Assembly: GCF_000378505.1 (NCBI RefSeq)
Contig: NZ_KB899992.1
Location: forward strand, 186,001-250,000
DNA length: 64,000 nucleotides
Direction: 5' to 3'
Origin: Modicisalibacter luteus DSM 23508
Lineage (GTDB): Bacteria > Pseudomonadota > Gammaproteobacteria > Pseudomonadales > Halomonadaceae
Positions 6,512 through 16,795 of this stretch are shown here, one piece after another; position 1 is the first letter of the stretch; every line of letters starts with the position of its first letter. The notes beneath the pieces are model-generated. The model had not been told where the DNA came from, did no database searches, and saw only the letters and a list, made by a program, of their open reading frames with translations. The position numbers and the translations under genes were made by a program.

Positions 6512-8250
6512 CCCAAGCAACCAGCTGGACTCTCTATCGTCGCCTGCTTGGCTATGTCAGACCGTATTGGAAGTGGTTTGCGGCGGCGATTCTTGGTTAT
6601 GCCATCTACGCGGCTTCTAGTACAGCGTTGGCCGAGATGATGAAGCGCCTGATCGATGGCATTCAGGATCCTGGAGCGGACTTTCGTCTGTTCCTGCCGC
6701 TTTTCGTTATCGGCATGTTCGCCGCTCGGGGTGTGGGTACGTTCCTGGGCACTTACTGCATGAGTAATGTGGCGCGCAACGTGGTGCATGACCTGCGTTG
6801 CGAGGTCTTTAACCACATGTTGCATCTGTCGGGTAAATTCTTCGACTCGCACTCCAGCGGCCACCTGATTTCCCGTGTCACCTACCATGTCGAGCAGGTG
6901 ACAGGCGCAGCCACCAAGTCGGTCACCATCCTGTTGCGCGAGGGGCTGTTCGTCCTCGGGCTGCTTAGTTACCTATTGTGGACCAACTGGCTGTTGACCC
7001 TGGTTTTTCTGACCGTTACACCGCTGATCGGCTGGGTAGTGAGTGTCGCCAGCAAGCGTTTTCGCAAGCTGTCACGACGCATCCAGACGTCGATGGGCGA
7101 CGTAACCCACGTCGCCTCGGAAGCGCTGACGGGGTATCGCGTGGTTCGTACTCACGGCGCCGAAGAATACGAAAAGCGTCGCTTTGCCAAGGCCAGTAAC
7201 TACAACCGTGAGCAGAGCATGAAAGAGGCGCTGACCAAGGCCACCAGTACGCCCATCATTCAGTTGCTCATCGCCGTGGCTCTGGCTGGTCTGGTGTGGC
7301 TGGCCATGGCCCCTGAGCTGATGGACAACATGACCGCGGGCGAATTCGTGGGCTTCATTACGGCAGCGTCCCTGATGGCCAAGCCCATCAAGCAGCTTAC
7401 CGAGATCAATAGCGAGATCCAGAAGGGTCTAGCCGCCTCGCAGGAGTTGTTCGGCTTGCTTGAGGTCCCGCGCGAGAAGGACGAAGGTACACGCATGCCC
7501 GACGGCTTGAAGGGGCGGGTGGCCTTCGAGGGGGTGCGCTTCGCCTATGATGAGGATCAGCCCGAAGTGCTCAAGGGAATCGATCTCAGGGTCGAGCCGG
7601 GCGAAATGGTCGCCATTGTAGGACGCTCCGGAAGTGGCAAGTCGACTCTGGTGGGTCTGTTACCACGCTTCTACCATCCGACGGCGGGCCGCATCGTCAT
7701 CGATGATATCGACATCGAAGAGTATCGATTGTCTCCGTTGCGCCAGCAGATTGCCCTGGTTTCTCAGCAGGTAACATTATTCAATGCCACAATCGCCGAA
7801 AATATTGCCTATGGTGTGCCCCAAGCCAGTCATGAGCGAATCGAGGCGGCTGCACGGTCAGCCTATGCCAGCGAATTTATCGAGCGTATGCCAAATGGCT
7901 ACAACACTGTGATTGGGGATAACGGCGTGATGCTCTCCGGCGGCCAGCGTCAGCGTCTGGCGATTGCCAGGGCTATCTTCAAGAACGCGCCGATTCTGGT
8001 GCTTGACGAAGCCACCTCGGCTCTGGACACCGAATCCGAACGCTATATCCAGAAGGCGCTCGAAGAAGTCTGTCGTGGTCGGACCACCTTCGTGATCGCG
8101 CATCGGCTTTCGACCATTGAGCGTGCCGACAAGATTGTTGTGATGGAGCAGGGACAGGTCGTGGAAAGTGGTACCCATGCTACGCTACTTGAGCGTGAGG
8201 GCGCCTACGCCGCGCTCTACCGTCTCCAATTCCAGGAGGACACCGCGTGA
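6508..8250 (+). CDS. msbA: Lipid A/LPS core flippase, ABC half-transporter
   Basis: MsbA flips core-lipid A across the inner membrane using ATP. The 580-residue product has a six-helix transmembrane domain (about 1-320) and a nucleotide-binding domain with Walker A GRSGSGKST (about 372-380), signature LSGGQRQR (about 476-483), Walker B ILVLDEATSALD (about 498-509) and H-loop IAHRLST. The start is GTG 6508, sharing bases with the exbD stop. lpxK follows with a similar GTG overlap, the msbA-lpxK pairing seen across gamma-proteobacteria. It is normally essential, so the CAST insertion upstream must leave its transcription intact. Confidence 0.95.
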   Translation: MTQATSWTLYRRLLGYVRPYWKWFAAAILGYAIYAASSTALAEMMKRLIDGIQDPGADFRLFLPLFVIGMFAARGVGTFLGTYCMSNVARNVVHDLRCEVFNHMLHLSGKFFDSHSSGHLISRVTYHVEQVTGAATKSVTILLREGLFVLGLLSYLLWTNWLLTLVFLTVTPLIGWVVSVASKRFRKLSRRIQTSMGDVTHVASEALTGYRVVRTHGAEEYEKRRFAKASNYNREQSMKEALTKATSTPIIQLLIAVALAGLVWLAMAPELMDNMTAGEFVGFITAASLMAKPIKQLTEINSEIQKGLAASQELFGLLEVPREKDEGTRMPDGLKGRVAFEGVRFAYDEDQPEVLKGIDLRVEPGEMVAIVGRSGSGKSTLVGLLPRFYHPTAGRIVIDDIDIEEYRLSPLRQQIALVSQQVTLFNATIAENIAYGVPQASHERIEAAARSAYASEFIERMPNGYNTVIGDNGVMLSGGQRQRLAIARAIFKNAPILVLDEATSALDTESERYIQKALEEVCRGRTTFVIAHRLSTIERADKIVVMEQGQVVESGTHATLLEREGAYAALYRLQFQEDTA

Positions 8251-9260
8251 GCCGTTGGGTAGATGCCTGGTATCGCGATGCCGCTTGGCTTCATGCGCTA
8301 CGTCCTCTCGAGCATATTTATCGTGGCGCAGTCGCGCGTCGCGATGCGGCCTACCGAGGTGGGCGCAAGGCAGTCTGGCAGGCGCCCGTTCCGGTCATCG
8401 TGGTTGGCAACATAACCCTTGGCGGGACCGGCAAGTCGCCCTTGGTCGCTTGGCTAGGACGCTGGCTGAGTGAGCGCGGCTGGCGGCCGGGCATCATCTC
8501 GCGCGGTTATGGTGGGCAGGCGCCGGGCTATCCTTTTTATGTCAAAGACGATGCCGAGGTGGCGCATGCCGGCGACGAGCCGCTCATGCTGGCCCAGCAG
8601 ACAGGGCTGCCCGTAGTGGTCGATCCTGACCGGCCGCGCGGGGCGCGACGACTGATCGATGCCGGCTGCGATATCCTGCTTTCAGATGATGGCTTACAGC
8701 ATTTGGCGCTCGGTCGGGATATCGAGATGGTGGTGGTCGATGGCCAGCGTGGCTTTGGCAATGGGCGCTGCCTCCCAGCCGGGCCGCTGCGCGAGCCGAC
8801 CACGAGGCTTTCGAGCGTCGATGCCGTAATCGTGAATGGGGAGGCCTCCGGCGCGTTGCCTGTCGATGGTTATCATATGCGTCTGCAGCCGTCGCATTGG
8901 CGTCATCTTACCGACGGGGTCTGCTACCCGGCGGAAAGGCTGCCTTTTTCCGGCCGTGTACATGCGCTGGCAGGGATCGGCCATCCGTCACGCTTTTTCG
9001 GCACGCTTTCGGCGCTGAACGTGGAATTCGATGCTCATCCGCTACCGGATCATCATCGCTTTTCTGCCAACGATTTACGCTTTACCGATAACCGTCCTGT
9101 CGTCATGACGGCCAAGGACGCCGTGAAATGTCGCCCCTTCGCCAATGAGCGATGCTGGGCGCTGGATGTCGAAGCCCGTCCCGAGCCGGCCTTCGTCGAC
9201 TGGCTTTGTCAGCGGCTCGAGGCGCTTAGACCCGTGCAACGTGAGGTACAAGATGGATAA
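8247..9260 (+). CDS. lpxK: Tetraacyldisaccharide 4'-kinase (lipid A synthesis)
   Basis: LpxK phosphorylates the 4' position of the lipid A disaccharide to give lipid IVA, at the inner membrane. The 337-residue protein carries the LpxK Walker [13 protein letters not shown] near residues 53-64, the Walker B-like region [13 protein letters not shown] and an N-terminal hydrophobic helix. The GTG start at 8247 overlaps the msbA stop. The C terminus overlaps the start of the next small gene (ATGGATAA). Operon position directly after msbA supports the call. Confidence 0.95.
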   Translation: MSRWVDAWYRDAAWLHALRPLEHIYRGAVARRDAAYRGGRKAVWQAPVPVIVVGNITLGGTGKSPLVAWLGRWLSERGWRPGIISRGYGGQAPGYPFYVKDDAEVAHAGDEPLMLAQQTGLPVVVDPDRPRGARRLIDAGCDILLSDDGLQHLALGRDIEMVVVDGQRGFGNGRCLPAGPLREPTTRLSSVDAVIVNGEASGALPVDGYHMRLQPSHWRHLTDGVCYPAERLPFSGRVHALAGIGHPSRFFGTLSALNVEFDAHPLPDHHRFSANDLRFTDNRPVVMTAKDAVKCRPFANERCWALDVEARPEPAFVDWLCQRLEALRPVQREVQDG

Positions 9261-9486
9261 GGAATTGCTGGCCATGTTGGTTTGTCCGCTGTGTCAGGGC
9301 AAACTCAAGTACGACCGTGAACACGGTGAACTCAAGTGCCACTTCGATGGACTGGCCTATCCCATTCGCGACGACATCCCCGTAATGCTTGAGGAAGAGG
9401 CTCGGGTCATGGATGTCGACGAGAAACTGAAGAGCTCACCAGGCCGGATGCCGAACCAGCCGGGAGCCGGGAATTCCTTGTCATGA
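9253..9486 (+). CDS. ycaR: Trm112-like zinc-ribbon protein, YcaR family
   Basis: A 77-residue protein that starts [18 protein letters not shown] and contains a single CPLC pair followed by a conserved [17 protein letters not shown] block. This is the YcaR/Trm112 family always found between lpxK and kdsB. Its biochemical role is not settled; homologues serve as methyltransferase partners in other contexts. ATG 9253 overlaps the lpxK stop, and its own TGA overlaps the kdsB start. The C-terminal tail ([17 protein letters not shown]) is longer than in E. coli YcaR (about 60 residues). Confidence 0.88.
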   Translation: MDKELLAMLVCPLCQGKLKYDREHGELKCHFDGLAYPIRDDIPVMLEEEARVMDVDEKLKSSPGRMPNQPGAGNSLS

Positions 9487-10262
9487 CCGGGTTCGTGGTC
9501 GTCATTCCTGCGCGATACGGCTCCAGCCGGTTGCCCGGCAAGCCGTTGATGGAGATTGCCGGCCAGCCGATGGTGGCGCACGTCTGGCAACGGGCTTCGG
9601 AGAGTGCCGCATCACGTATCGTCGTGGCAACCGATGACGTGCGTATCCTCGAGGCAGTCGAGGCATTCGGCGGCGAAGCCATCCTGACCCGAGCGGACCA
9701 TCCTTCCGGTACCGATCGTTTGGCCGAGGTGGCACGCCACTTGAACCTGGATGGCGACACTGTCGTCGTCAATGTTCAAGGTGACGAGCCGTTGTTGCCG
9801 GCTACCTTGATCGATCAGGTAGCCATGCGTCTGGAGGAGGATCCGGACGCCTCGATTGCGACACTGGCTGAGCCGATCGGCGATGTCGATACCCTGTTCA
9901 ATCCCAATGTAGTCAAGGTCGTGCGCGATGTTCGTGGCCGTGCGCTGTACTTTTCACGTGCCCCTATACCCTGGGATCGCGACGCCTTCAGAGCGCGACC
10001 GGAACTGCTCGATACCGATGCCTGGCTGCGTCATGTCGGGCTCTACGCCTACCGTGCCAGTTTCCTGGCCGACTATATCGACTGGCCACCCAGCCCACTG
10101 GAGCAGCTCGAACAACTCGAGCAGTTACGTGCCTTGCACCATGGTCACCGCATCCAGGTCGCCTTGAGCGCCGAACCGCATCCGGCAGGCGTAGACACGG
10201 AGGAGGATCTAGTCAGGGTGCGTCAGATTATCGATAGCTATGCGACGGGAGAGAAAAGGTGA
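9483..10262 (+). CDS. kdsB: 3-deoxy-manno-octulosonate cytidylyltransferase
   Basis: KdsB makes CMP-Kdo for attachment to lipid A. The N terminus [19 protein letters not shown] (residues 4-22) is the nucleotidyltransferase signature, and [11 protein letters not shown] (about 98-108) supplies the metal-binding Asp. The 259-residue length fits the family. ATG 9483 overlaps the ycaR stop (ATGA). The lpxK-ycaR-kdsB order is as in E. coli. A run of EQLEQLEQL near residue 207 is an unusual but in-frame repeat. Confidence 0.95.
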   Translation: MTGFVVVIPARYGSSRLPGKPLMEIAGQPMVAHVWQRASESAASRIVVATDDVRILEAVEAFGGEAILTRADHPSGTDRLAEVARHLNLDGDTVVVNVQGDEPLLPATLIDQVAMRLEEDPDASIATLAEPIGDVDTLFNPNVVKVVRDVRGRALYFSRAPIPWDRDAFRARPELLDTDAWLRHVGLYAYRASFLADYIDWPPSPLEQLEQLEQLRALHHGHRIQVALSAEPHPAGVDTEEDLVRVRQIIDSYATGEKR

Positions 10263-10735
10263 TGCGGGTTCTGTTCGTCTGCCTTGGCAATATTTGCCGC
10301 TCACCCTCCGCCGAGGGAGTATTTCGGGCGCATCTGGCCAGGTCCGGGCTGGCTGATCGCGTCGAGATCGATTCCTGTGGCGTCGGTGACTGGCATGTCG
10401 GCAAGGGGCCTGATCCGCGGGCGCTAGAAGCGGCTCGCCGACGCGGTATCGATATCTCATCACTACGTGCCCGTCAGCTTGCGCCCAGCGATTATCAGGC
10501 CTTCGATTACATCCTGGCCATGGATCATGACAACCTGGCTGCGATTCAGCAGGGACGGCCGACGGATTGTCGGGCCCACATCGGCCTGTTTCTGGAGTTT
10601 GCCGGTGAGCATGACCGCGCCGTGCCTGATCCCTATTACGGGGGAGAGCAGGGTTTCGAGGAGGTATTGGACCTGATCGAAGCAGCCAGTGAAGGCTTGA
10701 TCGAGGAACTTCGTCAGCGGCTGTCCCATCTATGA
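10262..10735 (+). CDS. Low-molecular-weight protein tyrosine phosphatase
   Basis: The N terminus [19 protein letters not shown] contains the C-X5-R-S active-site loop (CLGNICRS), and the general-acid Asp is in VPDPYYGG near residue 123. At 157 residues it is a complete LMW-PTP. ATG 10262 overlaps the kdsB stop; a GTG directly before it is an alternative. Such enzymes often dephosphorylate tyrosine kinases of exopolysaccharide export (Wzb/Etp), but no Wzc-type kinase is nearby and the kdsB-ptp-murB linkage suggests a housekeeping member of unknown substrate. Confidence 0.92.
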   Translation: MRVLFVCLGNICRSPSAEGVFRAHLARSGLADRVEIDSCGVGDWHVGKGPDPRALEAARRRGIDISSLRARQLAPSDYQAFDYILAMDHDNLAAIQQGRPTDCRAHIGLFLEFAGEHDRAVPDPYYGGEQGFEEVLDLIEAASEGLIEELRQRLSHL

Positions 10736-11751
10736 TCCGTCGTGATGTTGATCTGCAACAGGCCAATACGTTGGGCCTGCCTTGCCGTGCCGAGTGCTTC
10801 CTGGCGAGCGATAGCCTCACGGAAATTCGTGACGCCTTGCGCCAGGCCGCCGAGCGCGACTGGTCGCTGACGGTTCTGGGAGGGGGCAGTAACTTAGTGC
10901 TACACCCCATATTGCCGGGTTTGGTATTGCAGCCGACATTCTCCGACTTTCGCTTGGAGGATATTGGCCGTGACGAAGTCCGTGTGCATGTCGGGGCGGG
11001 GGTGGATTGGCCACGTCTAGTCGTTGCTCTGGCCGAAAACGGACTCTGGGGCACAGAGAATCTAGCCCTCATTCCCGGTCACGCCGGGGCCGCTCCCATC
11101 CAGAATATTGGCGCCTATGGAGTGGAACTCGCCGATGTTCTCGAGGAAGTGCATCTTCTGGACAGAGAAGGGGAAGCGTATCGGCTACGCCGGGACGAAT
11201 GTGCCTTCGGCTATCGTGACAGCATCTTCAAGCATGAATTGGAAAATCGTGTCGTCATCACTCGGCTAGTGCTACGCCTCAGCCGCCAGCCGAAGCCAAA
11301 ACTCGATTATGGCGACCTGTCGTCGCGTATTTCGTCGGCCTCTCCTGACGCACTGGCGGTGGTCGACGCGGTAAGTGCCATGCGTCGCGAAAAACTTCCG
11401 GACCCCCGCCAAGTAGGCAACGCCGGTAGCTTCTTCAAGAACCCTGCTGTGGATTCCTGCGACGCTCAACGGCTTCTAGCGCTTTATCCGCAGATGCCAC
11501 ATTTCCCGCTACTCGATGGTCGAGTCAAGCTGGCTGCGGGATGGCTGATTGATCAGTGCGGTCTGAAAGGGCTGCGCGATGGCCATGTGGGGGTGCATGA
11601 TCGGCAGGCGCTGGTTCTGGTGCATCATGGGGGTGGCAATGCCGCAGAGCTCTTGGCCCTGGCCGAGAGAGTGGCGAACTCTGTGCAAGAGCGCTTCGGT
11701 GTGACGCTGGAACGTGAACCTCGGCTTATGGGAAGACAGGCCCCATCGTAG
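10732..11751 (+). CDS. murB: UDP-N-acetylenolpyruvoylglucosamine reductase
   Basis: MurB reduces UDP-GlcNAc-enolpyruvate to UDP-MurNAc with NADPH and FAD, the second committed step of peptidoglycan precursor synthesis. FAD-binding features are LGGGSNLVL (about 50-58) and IPGHAGAAPIQNIGAYG (about 121-137); the catalytic serine is Ser233 in GNAGSFFKNP. The C-terminal domain of type I MurB (E. coli-like) is present, 339 residues in total. ATG overlaps the phosphatase stop, and this is the last gene of the envelope operon before a strong terminator. Confidence 0.95.
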   Translation: MIRRDVDLQQANTLGLPCRAECFLASDSLTEIRDALRQAAERDWSLTVLGGGSNLVLHPILPGLVLQPTFSDFRLEDIGRDEVRVHVGAGVDWPRLVVALAENGLWGTENLALIPGHAGAAPIQNIGAYGVELADVLEEVHLLDREGEAYRLRRDECAFGYRDSIFKHELENRVVITRLVLRLSRQPKPKLDYGDLSSRISSASPDALAVVDAVSAMRREKLPDPRQVGNAGSFFKNPAVDSCDAQRLLALYPQMPHFPLLDGRVKLAAGWLIDQCGLKGLRDGHVGVHDRQALVLVHHGGGNAAELLALAERVANSVQERFGVTLEREPRLMGRQAPS

Positions 11752-11780
11752 ACAAGAACCCCATATCACCAGGCGCAAAC

Positions 11781-11815
11781 AAAAAGCCCGTCAGGCATGC
11801 CTGGCGGGCTTTTTT
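11781..11815. terminator. Bidirectional terminator between murB and tRNA-Met
   Basis: AGCCCGTCAGG (11785-11795), loop CATG and CCTGGCGGGCT (11800-11810) form an 11-bp stem with one G-T pair, with an A-tract on the left and a T-tract on the right. It can stop murB transcription rightward and tRNA-Met transcription leftward. Confidence 0.92.
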
Positions 11816-11825
11816 GGATTCGCTG

Positions 11826-11902
11826 TGGTGGCTACGCCCTGATTCGAACAGGGGACCCCATCATTATGAGTGATGTGCTCTAACCAGCTGAGCTACGTAG
11901 CC
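11826..11902 (-). tRNA. tRNA-Met (CAT), elongator type
   Basis: Read on the minus strand, a 77-base cloverleaf runs from GGCTACG (5' acceptor) to CGTAGCC-A-CCA with CCA encoded. The anticodon arm CATCA-CTCATAA-TGATG gives anticodon CAT, and the T arm has GTTCGAATC. It opens with a paired G and has an elongator-like D arm (AGCTCAGCTGGTTAGAGC), so it is elongator Met rather than initiator. The ychF-tRNA-Met pairing is conserved in pseudomonads. Confidence 0.95.
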
Positions 11903-11969
11903 GTCCAACGGGGGCGAATGTTACGCGTAACCGGCTGAAACGTCAACCTTTACGTTATCTTGCATCGCC

Positions 11970-13061
11970 TCAGACATTGAAGCGGAAGTGAATCACGTCG
12001 CCATCCTTTACAACATAGTCTTTGCCTTCCAGGCGCCACTTGCCGGCATCCTTGGCAGCTTGCTCTCCCCCCAGGGAGACGAAATCGTCATAGCTGACCA
12101 CTTCGGCGCGAATGAAGCCCTTCTGAAAGTCGGTGTGAATCACACCGGCAGCTTCCGGTGCGGTGGCGCCGACCTTGACCGTCCAGGCGCGGACTTCCTT
12201 GACCCCGGCGGTGAAGTAAGTCTGCAGACCGAGAAGGGCATAGCCTGCACGAATCACGCGGTCGAGGCCGGGTTCTTCCATGCCCATTTCATCAAGGAAC
12301 ATGCTGCGCTCCTCGTCCTCGAGTTCAGCGATCTCGGCCTCCAGCTGGTTGCATACCGGCACCACGACCGCGTTCTCCTCGGCGGCTATCTCACGCACGG
12401 TTTCCAGGTAAGGGTTGTCCTCGAAGCCGTCCTCGTTGACATTGGCGATGTACATGGTCGGCTTCAATGTCAGAAAACCATAACTCTTGACCTGGCGCTT
12501 CTCTTCCTCGCTGAGCCCGAAGCTGCGCAGCGGCAAGCCTTCAGCCAGGTGCGGCTGGATGCGGTCCAGAATCGCCTTGGTGGTAATGGCATCCTTGTCG
12601 CCTCCCTTGACCACGCGGGCAAGACGCTGGGCGGCGCGCTCAACCGTGTCCAGGTCGGCAAGCGCCAGTTCCATGTTGATAATCTCGATATCGGCGCGGG
12701 GGTCGACCTGATTGGCAACATGGATGACGTTGTCATTGTCGAAGCAGCGCACGACATGGGCAATGGCATCGGTCTCGCGGATATTGGCGAGAAACTGGTT
12801 GCCCAGCCCTTCGCCTTTGGAAGCGCCTTCCACCAGGCCAGCGATGTCCACGAACTCCATTGTCGTAGGCACGACTTTCTCAGGCTTGACGAGTTCGGTC
12901 AGCTTTTCGAGGCGCGGGTCAGGCATCGGTACAATGCCGGTATTGGGCTCGATGGTGCAAAACGGGAAATTCTCCGCGTCGATACCGGACTTAGTCAGTG
13001 CATTGAAGAGCGTGGACTTGCCGACGTTAGGGAGGCCGACGATGCCGCAATTGAAACCCAT
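11970..13061 (-). CDS. ychF: Redox-regulated ATPase YchF (Obg family)
   Basis: YchF/OLA1 is a ribosome-associated P-loop NTPase that prefers ATP. Its 363 residues begin [23 protein letters not shown] (Walker [10 protein letters not shown], about 8-16), then the [22 protein letters not shown] switch region, NVNED and a C-terminal TGS domain ending FRFNV. It is immediately downstream of pth, in the same direction with a 215-base gap. That gap (13062-13276) contains no gene that I can support. Confidence 0.96.
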   Translation of the reverse strand: MGFNCGIVGLPNVGKSTLFNALTKSGIDAENFPFCTIEPNTGIVPMPDPRLEKLTELVKPEKVVPTTMEFVDIAGLVEGASKGEGLGNQFLANIRETDAIAHVVRCFDNDNVIHVANQVDPRADIEIINMELALADLDTVERAAQRLARVVKGGDKDAITTKAILDRIQPHLAEGLPLRSFGLSEEEKRQVKSYGFLTLKPTMYIANVNEDGFEDNPYLETVREIAAEENAVVVPVCNQLEAEIAELEDEERSMFLDEMGMEEPGLDRVIRAGYALLGLQTYFTAGVKEVRAWTVKVGATAPEAAGVIHTDFQKGFIRAEVVSYDDFVSLGGEQAAKDAGKWRLEGKDYVVKDGDVIHFRFNV

Positions 13062-13276
13062 GATATGTTCCCGAAATTAGAAGCCTTAAAGAGAATGGCG
13101 GCATTTTACGCCATGAGTATAACCTTCACTAGCCAATGGCTAGGTGAGCAGGGGGATTAGGCGAGTTATGACCAAGTCGGGGCGGAGCCGAGGAGAATGG
13201 TTGAAGCAAAGAGATTAACCGAGGCGAGACAGGTGTATCGCCGTGATTTGGCTGTATGGCCTTGCGAAGCCATTCT

Positions 13277-13861
13277 TCAGCTTTTGAAGCTGTGCAGGCG
13301 ATTCATCGCTTTCGCCCAGTCCCCATTGAGAGCATCGGGGAGGGTGGTCAGGCATTCGTCGATGCCGGCATCGATAGCTTGACGTTCCATCTTGCCAGGA
13401 CGTCCGAGCACATAATTGGTCACCAACTTGGCATCGCCAGGGTGGCCGATACCGATGCGCAGACGATGGAAAGCGTTGTTGTTGCCCAAGGCGCGTATGG
13501 TGTCGCGTAGGCCGTTGTGGCCGCCGTGGCCGCCGCCTTGCTTGAAGCGAGCCGTGCCCGGCGCGATGTCCAGCTCGTCATGGGCGACAAGCAGCTCCTC
13601 CGGTAACAGCTTGAAGAACTGGCAGAGGGCGGCGACAGCCCCGCCGCTGCGATTCATGAAGGTGGTCGGGTTGAGCAAGTGCAGCTCATGACCGGCGAAA
13701 TTGACCTTGGCATAAAGCCCCAGGAATTTCTTCTCCACCCGCAGGGGGGCGAGGGTGTCGCGCACAATGGCTTCCACTAGCCAGGCGCCCGCGTTATGCC
13801 GGGTGTCTTCGTACTCGGCCCCAGGGTTGCCCAGGCCGATGATCGCTTTCACTTGGCTCAT
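13277..13861 (-). CDS. pth: Peptidyl-tRNA hydrolase
   Basis: Pth recycles peptidyl-tRNAs dropped by ribosomes. The N terminus KAIIGLGNPGAEYEDTRHNAG holds the conserved Asn and the catalytic His of TRHNAG, and FMNRSGGAV and GGHGGHNGLRD are the other family blocks. It is complete at 194 residues. It sits between rplY and ychF as in many gamma-proteobacteria. Confidence 0.96.
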   Translation of the reverse strand: MSQVKAIIGLGNPGAEYEDTRHNAGAWLVEAIVRDTLAPLRVEKKFLGLYAKVNFAGHELHLLNPTTFMNRSGGAVAALCQFFKLLPEELLVAHDELDIAPGTARFKQGGGHGGHNGLRDTIRALGNNNAFHRLRIGIGHPGDAKLVTNYVLGRPGKMERQAIDAGIDECLTTLPDALNGDWAKAMNRLHSFKS

Positions 13862-13899
13862 GCGAACGCCTTGCTGTGGTTGGCCTCGAAGGTAGCCGA

Positions 13900-14541
13900 T
13901 TACTCGGCGTTGCCTTCCCCTTCCTCACCGCTTGCAGCACTCTCGTCGTCACCAGTAGCGACGGTCGGACGTGTCAGGCTGACGACACCGGTATCGTGGC
14001 CTTCGCCATGAGTCAGTTCGACCAGGGCAACGCCTGTCGGTAGCTTGAGGTCCGTCAGGTGCAGAGTGTCACCCACTTCGAGACCGCTGACGTCGACTTC
14101 CAGATATTCAGGAAGGTTTTTCGGCAGGCAGCTGATCTGAACTTCGTTAACGAGTACGTGCAGAACGCCGGACTTGTCCTTGACGCTCTGGTTGTTTTCC
14201 TCGCCAGTGACGTGAAGCGGTACGTTCAGTGTCATCTCGTGGGTAGCATCGACACGCATGAAGTCAGCGTGTGTGACCAGTGCCTTATAGGGATGGCGCT
14301 GCAGATCACGGATGATGACCTGTTCGGTATTGCCTTCGACATCGATGTTGATCAGCGAGGAAAAGAACGCTTCGTCTTCGATGGCTTTGTAGAACGCAGC
14401 CTTGTCGATAGTGATCGGCTGTGGGGCCTTCTCGCCACCGTAGATGATAGCAGCGACTTGCTCGTTCGCACGACGCAGGCGGCGGCTCGCACCTTTCCCC
14501 AGGTCGTGGCGAACATTGGCTGTAAGTTTATAATCGGACAT
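13900..14541 (-). CDS. rplY: 50S ribosomal protein L25, long (Ctc/TL5) form
   Basis: L25 binds 5S rRNA. I begin at the ATG with [21 protein letters not shown] because a GAGAGG Shine-Dalgarno precedes it; an upstream in-frame ATG would add 28 non-conserved residues. The N-terminal L25 domain (about 1-95) contains [17 protein letters not shown], and a C-terminal Ctc domain follows, giving 213 residues, against 94 for the short E. coli form. The acidic tail is [18 protein letters not shown]. It lies between prs and pth. Confidence 0.95.
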   Translation of the reverse strand: MSDYKLTANVRHDLGKGASRRLRRANEQVAAIIYGGEKAPQPITIDKAAFYKAIEDEAFFSSLINIDVEGNTEQVIIRDLQRHPYKALVTHADFMRVDATHEMTLNVPLHVTGEENNQSVKDKSGVLHVLVNEVQISCLPKNLPEYLEVDVSGLEVGDTLHLTDLKLPTGVALVELTHGEGHDTGVVSLTRPTVATGDDESAASGEEGEGNAE

Positions 14542-14638
14542 GGTGTAACCTCTCAGGGTTGAAATAAGGAATCGGCACCGCCCGCGACCAAGCGATGCCG
14601 ACTCCGGAAGCGCCTCACGGCGCACTTATCCGGCGATG

Positions 14639-15580
14639 TTAATGGAACATCGCGCTAACGGATTCTTCGTTGCTGACGCGACGGATCGCCTCGGCGATGA
14701 GTCCCGCCACGCTGAGCTGACGGATCTTGCCGCTACGGCGAGCCAGTTCGGACAGCGGAATGGTATCGGCCACGACGAGTTCGTCAAGCACCGAACCGGA
14801 AATATTGTCTACTGCAGGGCCGGAAAGGATCGCGTGCGTAGCGTAGGCGACGACGCGATTGGCACCGTGGTCCTTGAGCGCTTCGGCGGCCTTGCATAAC
14901 GTGCCCGCCGTATCAACCATATCGTCGACGACTACACAGGTACGGCCTTCGATTTCGCCAATAATGTGCATGACCTGGGCCTGATTGGCCTGCGGGCGGC
15001 GCTTGTCGATAATCGCTAGATCGACGTTGAGCTGCTTGGCGATAGCGCGTGCACGAACCACGCCACCAACGTCAGGGGACACGACGACAAGGTTTTCATA
15101 GTTCTGACGCTCGATGTCGTCGAGCAGAATCGGTGAGCCATAGACGTTATCCACCGGCACATCGAAGAACCCTTGAATCTGGTCAGCGTGCAGGTCCATG
15201 GTCATTACGCGGTCGACCCCGGCTTTGACCATCATGTCGGCCACGACCTTGGCCGAAATCGGTACGCGGGCCGAGCGAACCCGACGATCCTGACGTGCAT
15301 AACCGAAGTAGGGCACTACGGCAGTGATTCGTGCAGCGGAGGCACGGCGCAGTGCATCCACCATCAGAATCAGTTCCATCAGGTTATCGTTGGTCGGGGC
15401 GCAGGTGGACTGCAGAATGAAAACGTCCTTGCCGCGAACGTTCTCGTTGATTTCGACCGCGATTTCGCCATCGCTGAACTGGCCGACCGTAGCATGGCCC
15501 AGCCGGTTGTCGAGGCACTCGGCTACCTTGCGGGCAAGTTCGGGATTGGCGTTCCCGGCGAAAACCATCAATTTAGACAC
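14639..15580 (-). CDS. prs: Ribose-phosphate pyrophosphokinase
   Basis: Prs makes PRPP from ribose 5-phosphate and ATP for nucleotide, His and Trp synthesis. The 313-residue product has [20 protein letters not shown], the flexible-loop [16 protein letters not shown], and the PRPP-binding loop [11 protein letters not shown] near residues 217-227. It is preceded (on the minus strand) by tRNA-Gln and ispE, the same order as in Pseudomonas. The 213 bases between its start and the tRNA hold its probable leader, with no other gene visible. Confidence 0.97.
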   Translation of the reverse strand: MSKLMVFAGNANPELARKVAECLDNRLGHATVGQFSDGEIAVEINENVRGKDVFILQSTCAPTNDNLMELILMVDALRRASAARITAVVPYFGYARQDRRVRSARVPISAKVVADMMVKAGVDRVMTMDLHADQIQGFFDVPVDNVYGSPILLDDIERQNYENLVVVSPDVGGVVRARAIAKQLNVDLAIIDKRRPQANQAQVMHIIGEIEGRTCVVVDDMVDTAGTLCKAAEALKDHGANRVVAYATHAILSGPAVDNISGSVLDELVVADTIPLSELARRSGKIRQLSVAGLIAEAIRRVSNEESVSAMFH

Positions 15581-15793
15581 GCGCAGCCACCTTTGGAGTC
15601 TGGGAGCCCATTTGACGCCACTCTGATCGCTTGCGAAAAAAAACCATCCATTATCTCTGGCCCGGTGATCGCTAGCGTCACGCCGGTAGCAGAGTATGCC
15701 GGATGCCTCTTCCCTCGCTACGACCGGTCACGCCCAACAGACGCCTGGGGGATCTCGAGAGGGAATTTTCTAGTATGCAGCCGTGCAGGGAAA

Positions 15794-15868
15794 TGGCTGG
15801 GGTACCAGGATTCGAACCTGGGAATGGCGGTACCAGAAACCGCTGCCTTACCACTTGGCTATACCCCA
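15794..15868 (-). tRNA. tRNA-Gln (CTG)
   Basis: On the minus strand the 75-base sequence starts TGGGGTA and ends TACCCCA-G-CCA with CCA encoded. The anticodon arm GCGGT-TTCTGGT-ACCGC gives anticodon CTG, and the T arm is CCAGG-TTCGAATC-CTGG. The body closely follows the gamma-proteobacterial tRNA-Gln pattern. It lies between ispE and prs, the conserved location. Confidence 0.95.
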
Positions 15869-15943
15869 GCAACCGTTGCCCTTCACTGTCGCCCGGTGCC
15901 GATCTGGCATCACGTCGCGATTGCCTGGGTCGCTGTTAATCGC

Positions 15944-16795
15944 TCAAAACAGCCCCAGTGCCTGATGGAGGGGAGACGTATTGCAGCCGTGTGCCATAAA
16001 GGCGGTCCACCCGCTGCGAACGCGGCCCAATATACTAGAAGCCTCGTCTTCGCTCGTCAAACGGCAGAATACGCAAGCGCCTGTTCCGGTCAGTAAGGTC
16101 GGTGCCAACCCGCTCAGCCAGCCCAGGGCATCGTTGACCTCTGGGTATAGTTGACGGACTACCGGCTCACAGTCGTTGCGCCAGGCTTCCGGCCCCTCCT
16201 GCAGTGCGCGCGCCATACTAATTGGGGGGGTGTTCCGTGTCAATTGCGGCGCACCGAATACACGCGGAGTCGACACCTCGATGCCGGGATGGATAACCAC
16301 GAACCAGGGCGTGTCGAGGGACACCGGTGTGAGGCGTTCGCCGATGCCTTCGGCCCAGGCGGCGCGCCCTCTGACGAAGACCGGGACATCGGCCCCTAAT
16401 TGCAGACCCAGCTCGGCGAGGCGTTCCAGGCCCAGCTCGAGTCCCCATAGTCGGTCGAGGGCCAGCAGGGTGGTGGCTGCATCGGAGCTACCACCACCCA
16501 GGCCGCCGCCCATCGGTAAACGTTTCTGTAATTGGATGTCGGCACCGAGTGGGCGTTGGCTGTAGGGTTGCAGCAGACGCGCCGCGCGTACGATCAGGTT
16601 GTCTTCATCGACGACACCGGAAAGGCTCGGTGACAGTGTTACCTGGTTGTCCTCACGTACCTGAAACGTCAGGGTGTCACCATGGTCGAGGAACTGAAAC
16701 AGGGTTTGCAGCTCATGGTAGCCGTCGTCACGGCGCCCGGTGATATGCAGCATCCGGTTGAGCTTGGCCGGGGCTGGCAGGGTGAGTGCCGTCAC
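15944..16795 (-). CDS. ispE: 4-diphosphocytidyl-2-C-methyl-D-erythritol kinase
   Basis: IspE is the GHMP-family kinase of the MEP isoprenoid pathway. The signature is PMGGGLGGGSSDAATTL (about residues 91-107), with PAPAKLN at the N terminus and GTGACVF near the C terminus. I choose GTG at 16795, overlapping the lolB stop as GTGA, giving 283 residues, the E. coli length. An ATG 30 bases upstream would add MAPHRHRHGR inside lolB. The lolB-ispE pair is conserved. Confidence 0.93.
   Translation of the reverse strand: MTALTLPAPAKLNRMLHITGRRDDGYHELQTLFQFLDHGDTLTFQVREDNQVTLSPSLSGVVDEDNLIVRAARLLQPYSQRPLGADIQLQKRLPMGGGLGGGSSDAATTLLALDRLWGLELGLERLAELGLQLGADVPVFVRGRAAWAEGIGERLTPVSLDTPWFVVIHPGIEVSTPRVFGAPQLTRNTPPISMARALQEGPEAWRNDCEPVVRQLYPEVNDALGWLSGLAPTLLTGTGACVFCRLTSEDEASSILGRVRSGWTAFMAHGCNTSPLHQALGLF

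Noticed and set aside
10098-10125. Short tandem repeat in kdsB (EQLEQLEQL)
   Set aside because: It is in frame, and the gene is otherwise intact and of normal length, so it is ordinary low-complexity variation.
11988-13160. Long plus-strand frame (390 codons) opposite ychF
   Set aside because: It is the complement of a well-conserved YchF coding sequence; long antisense frames are common in G+C-rich genes and its translation has no family features.
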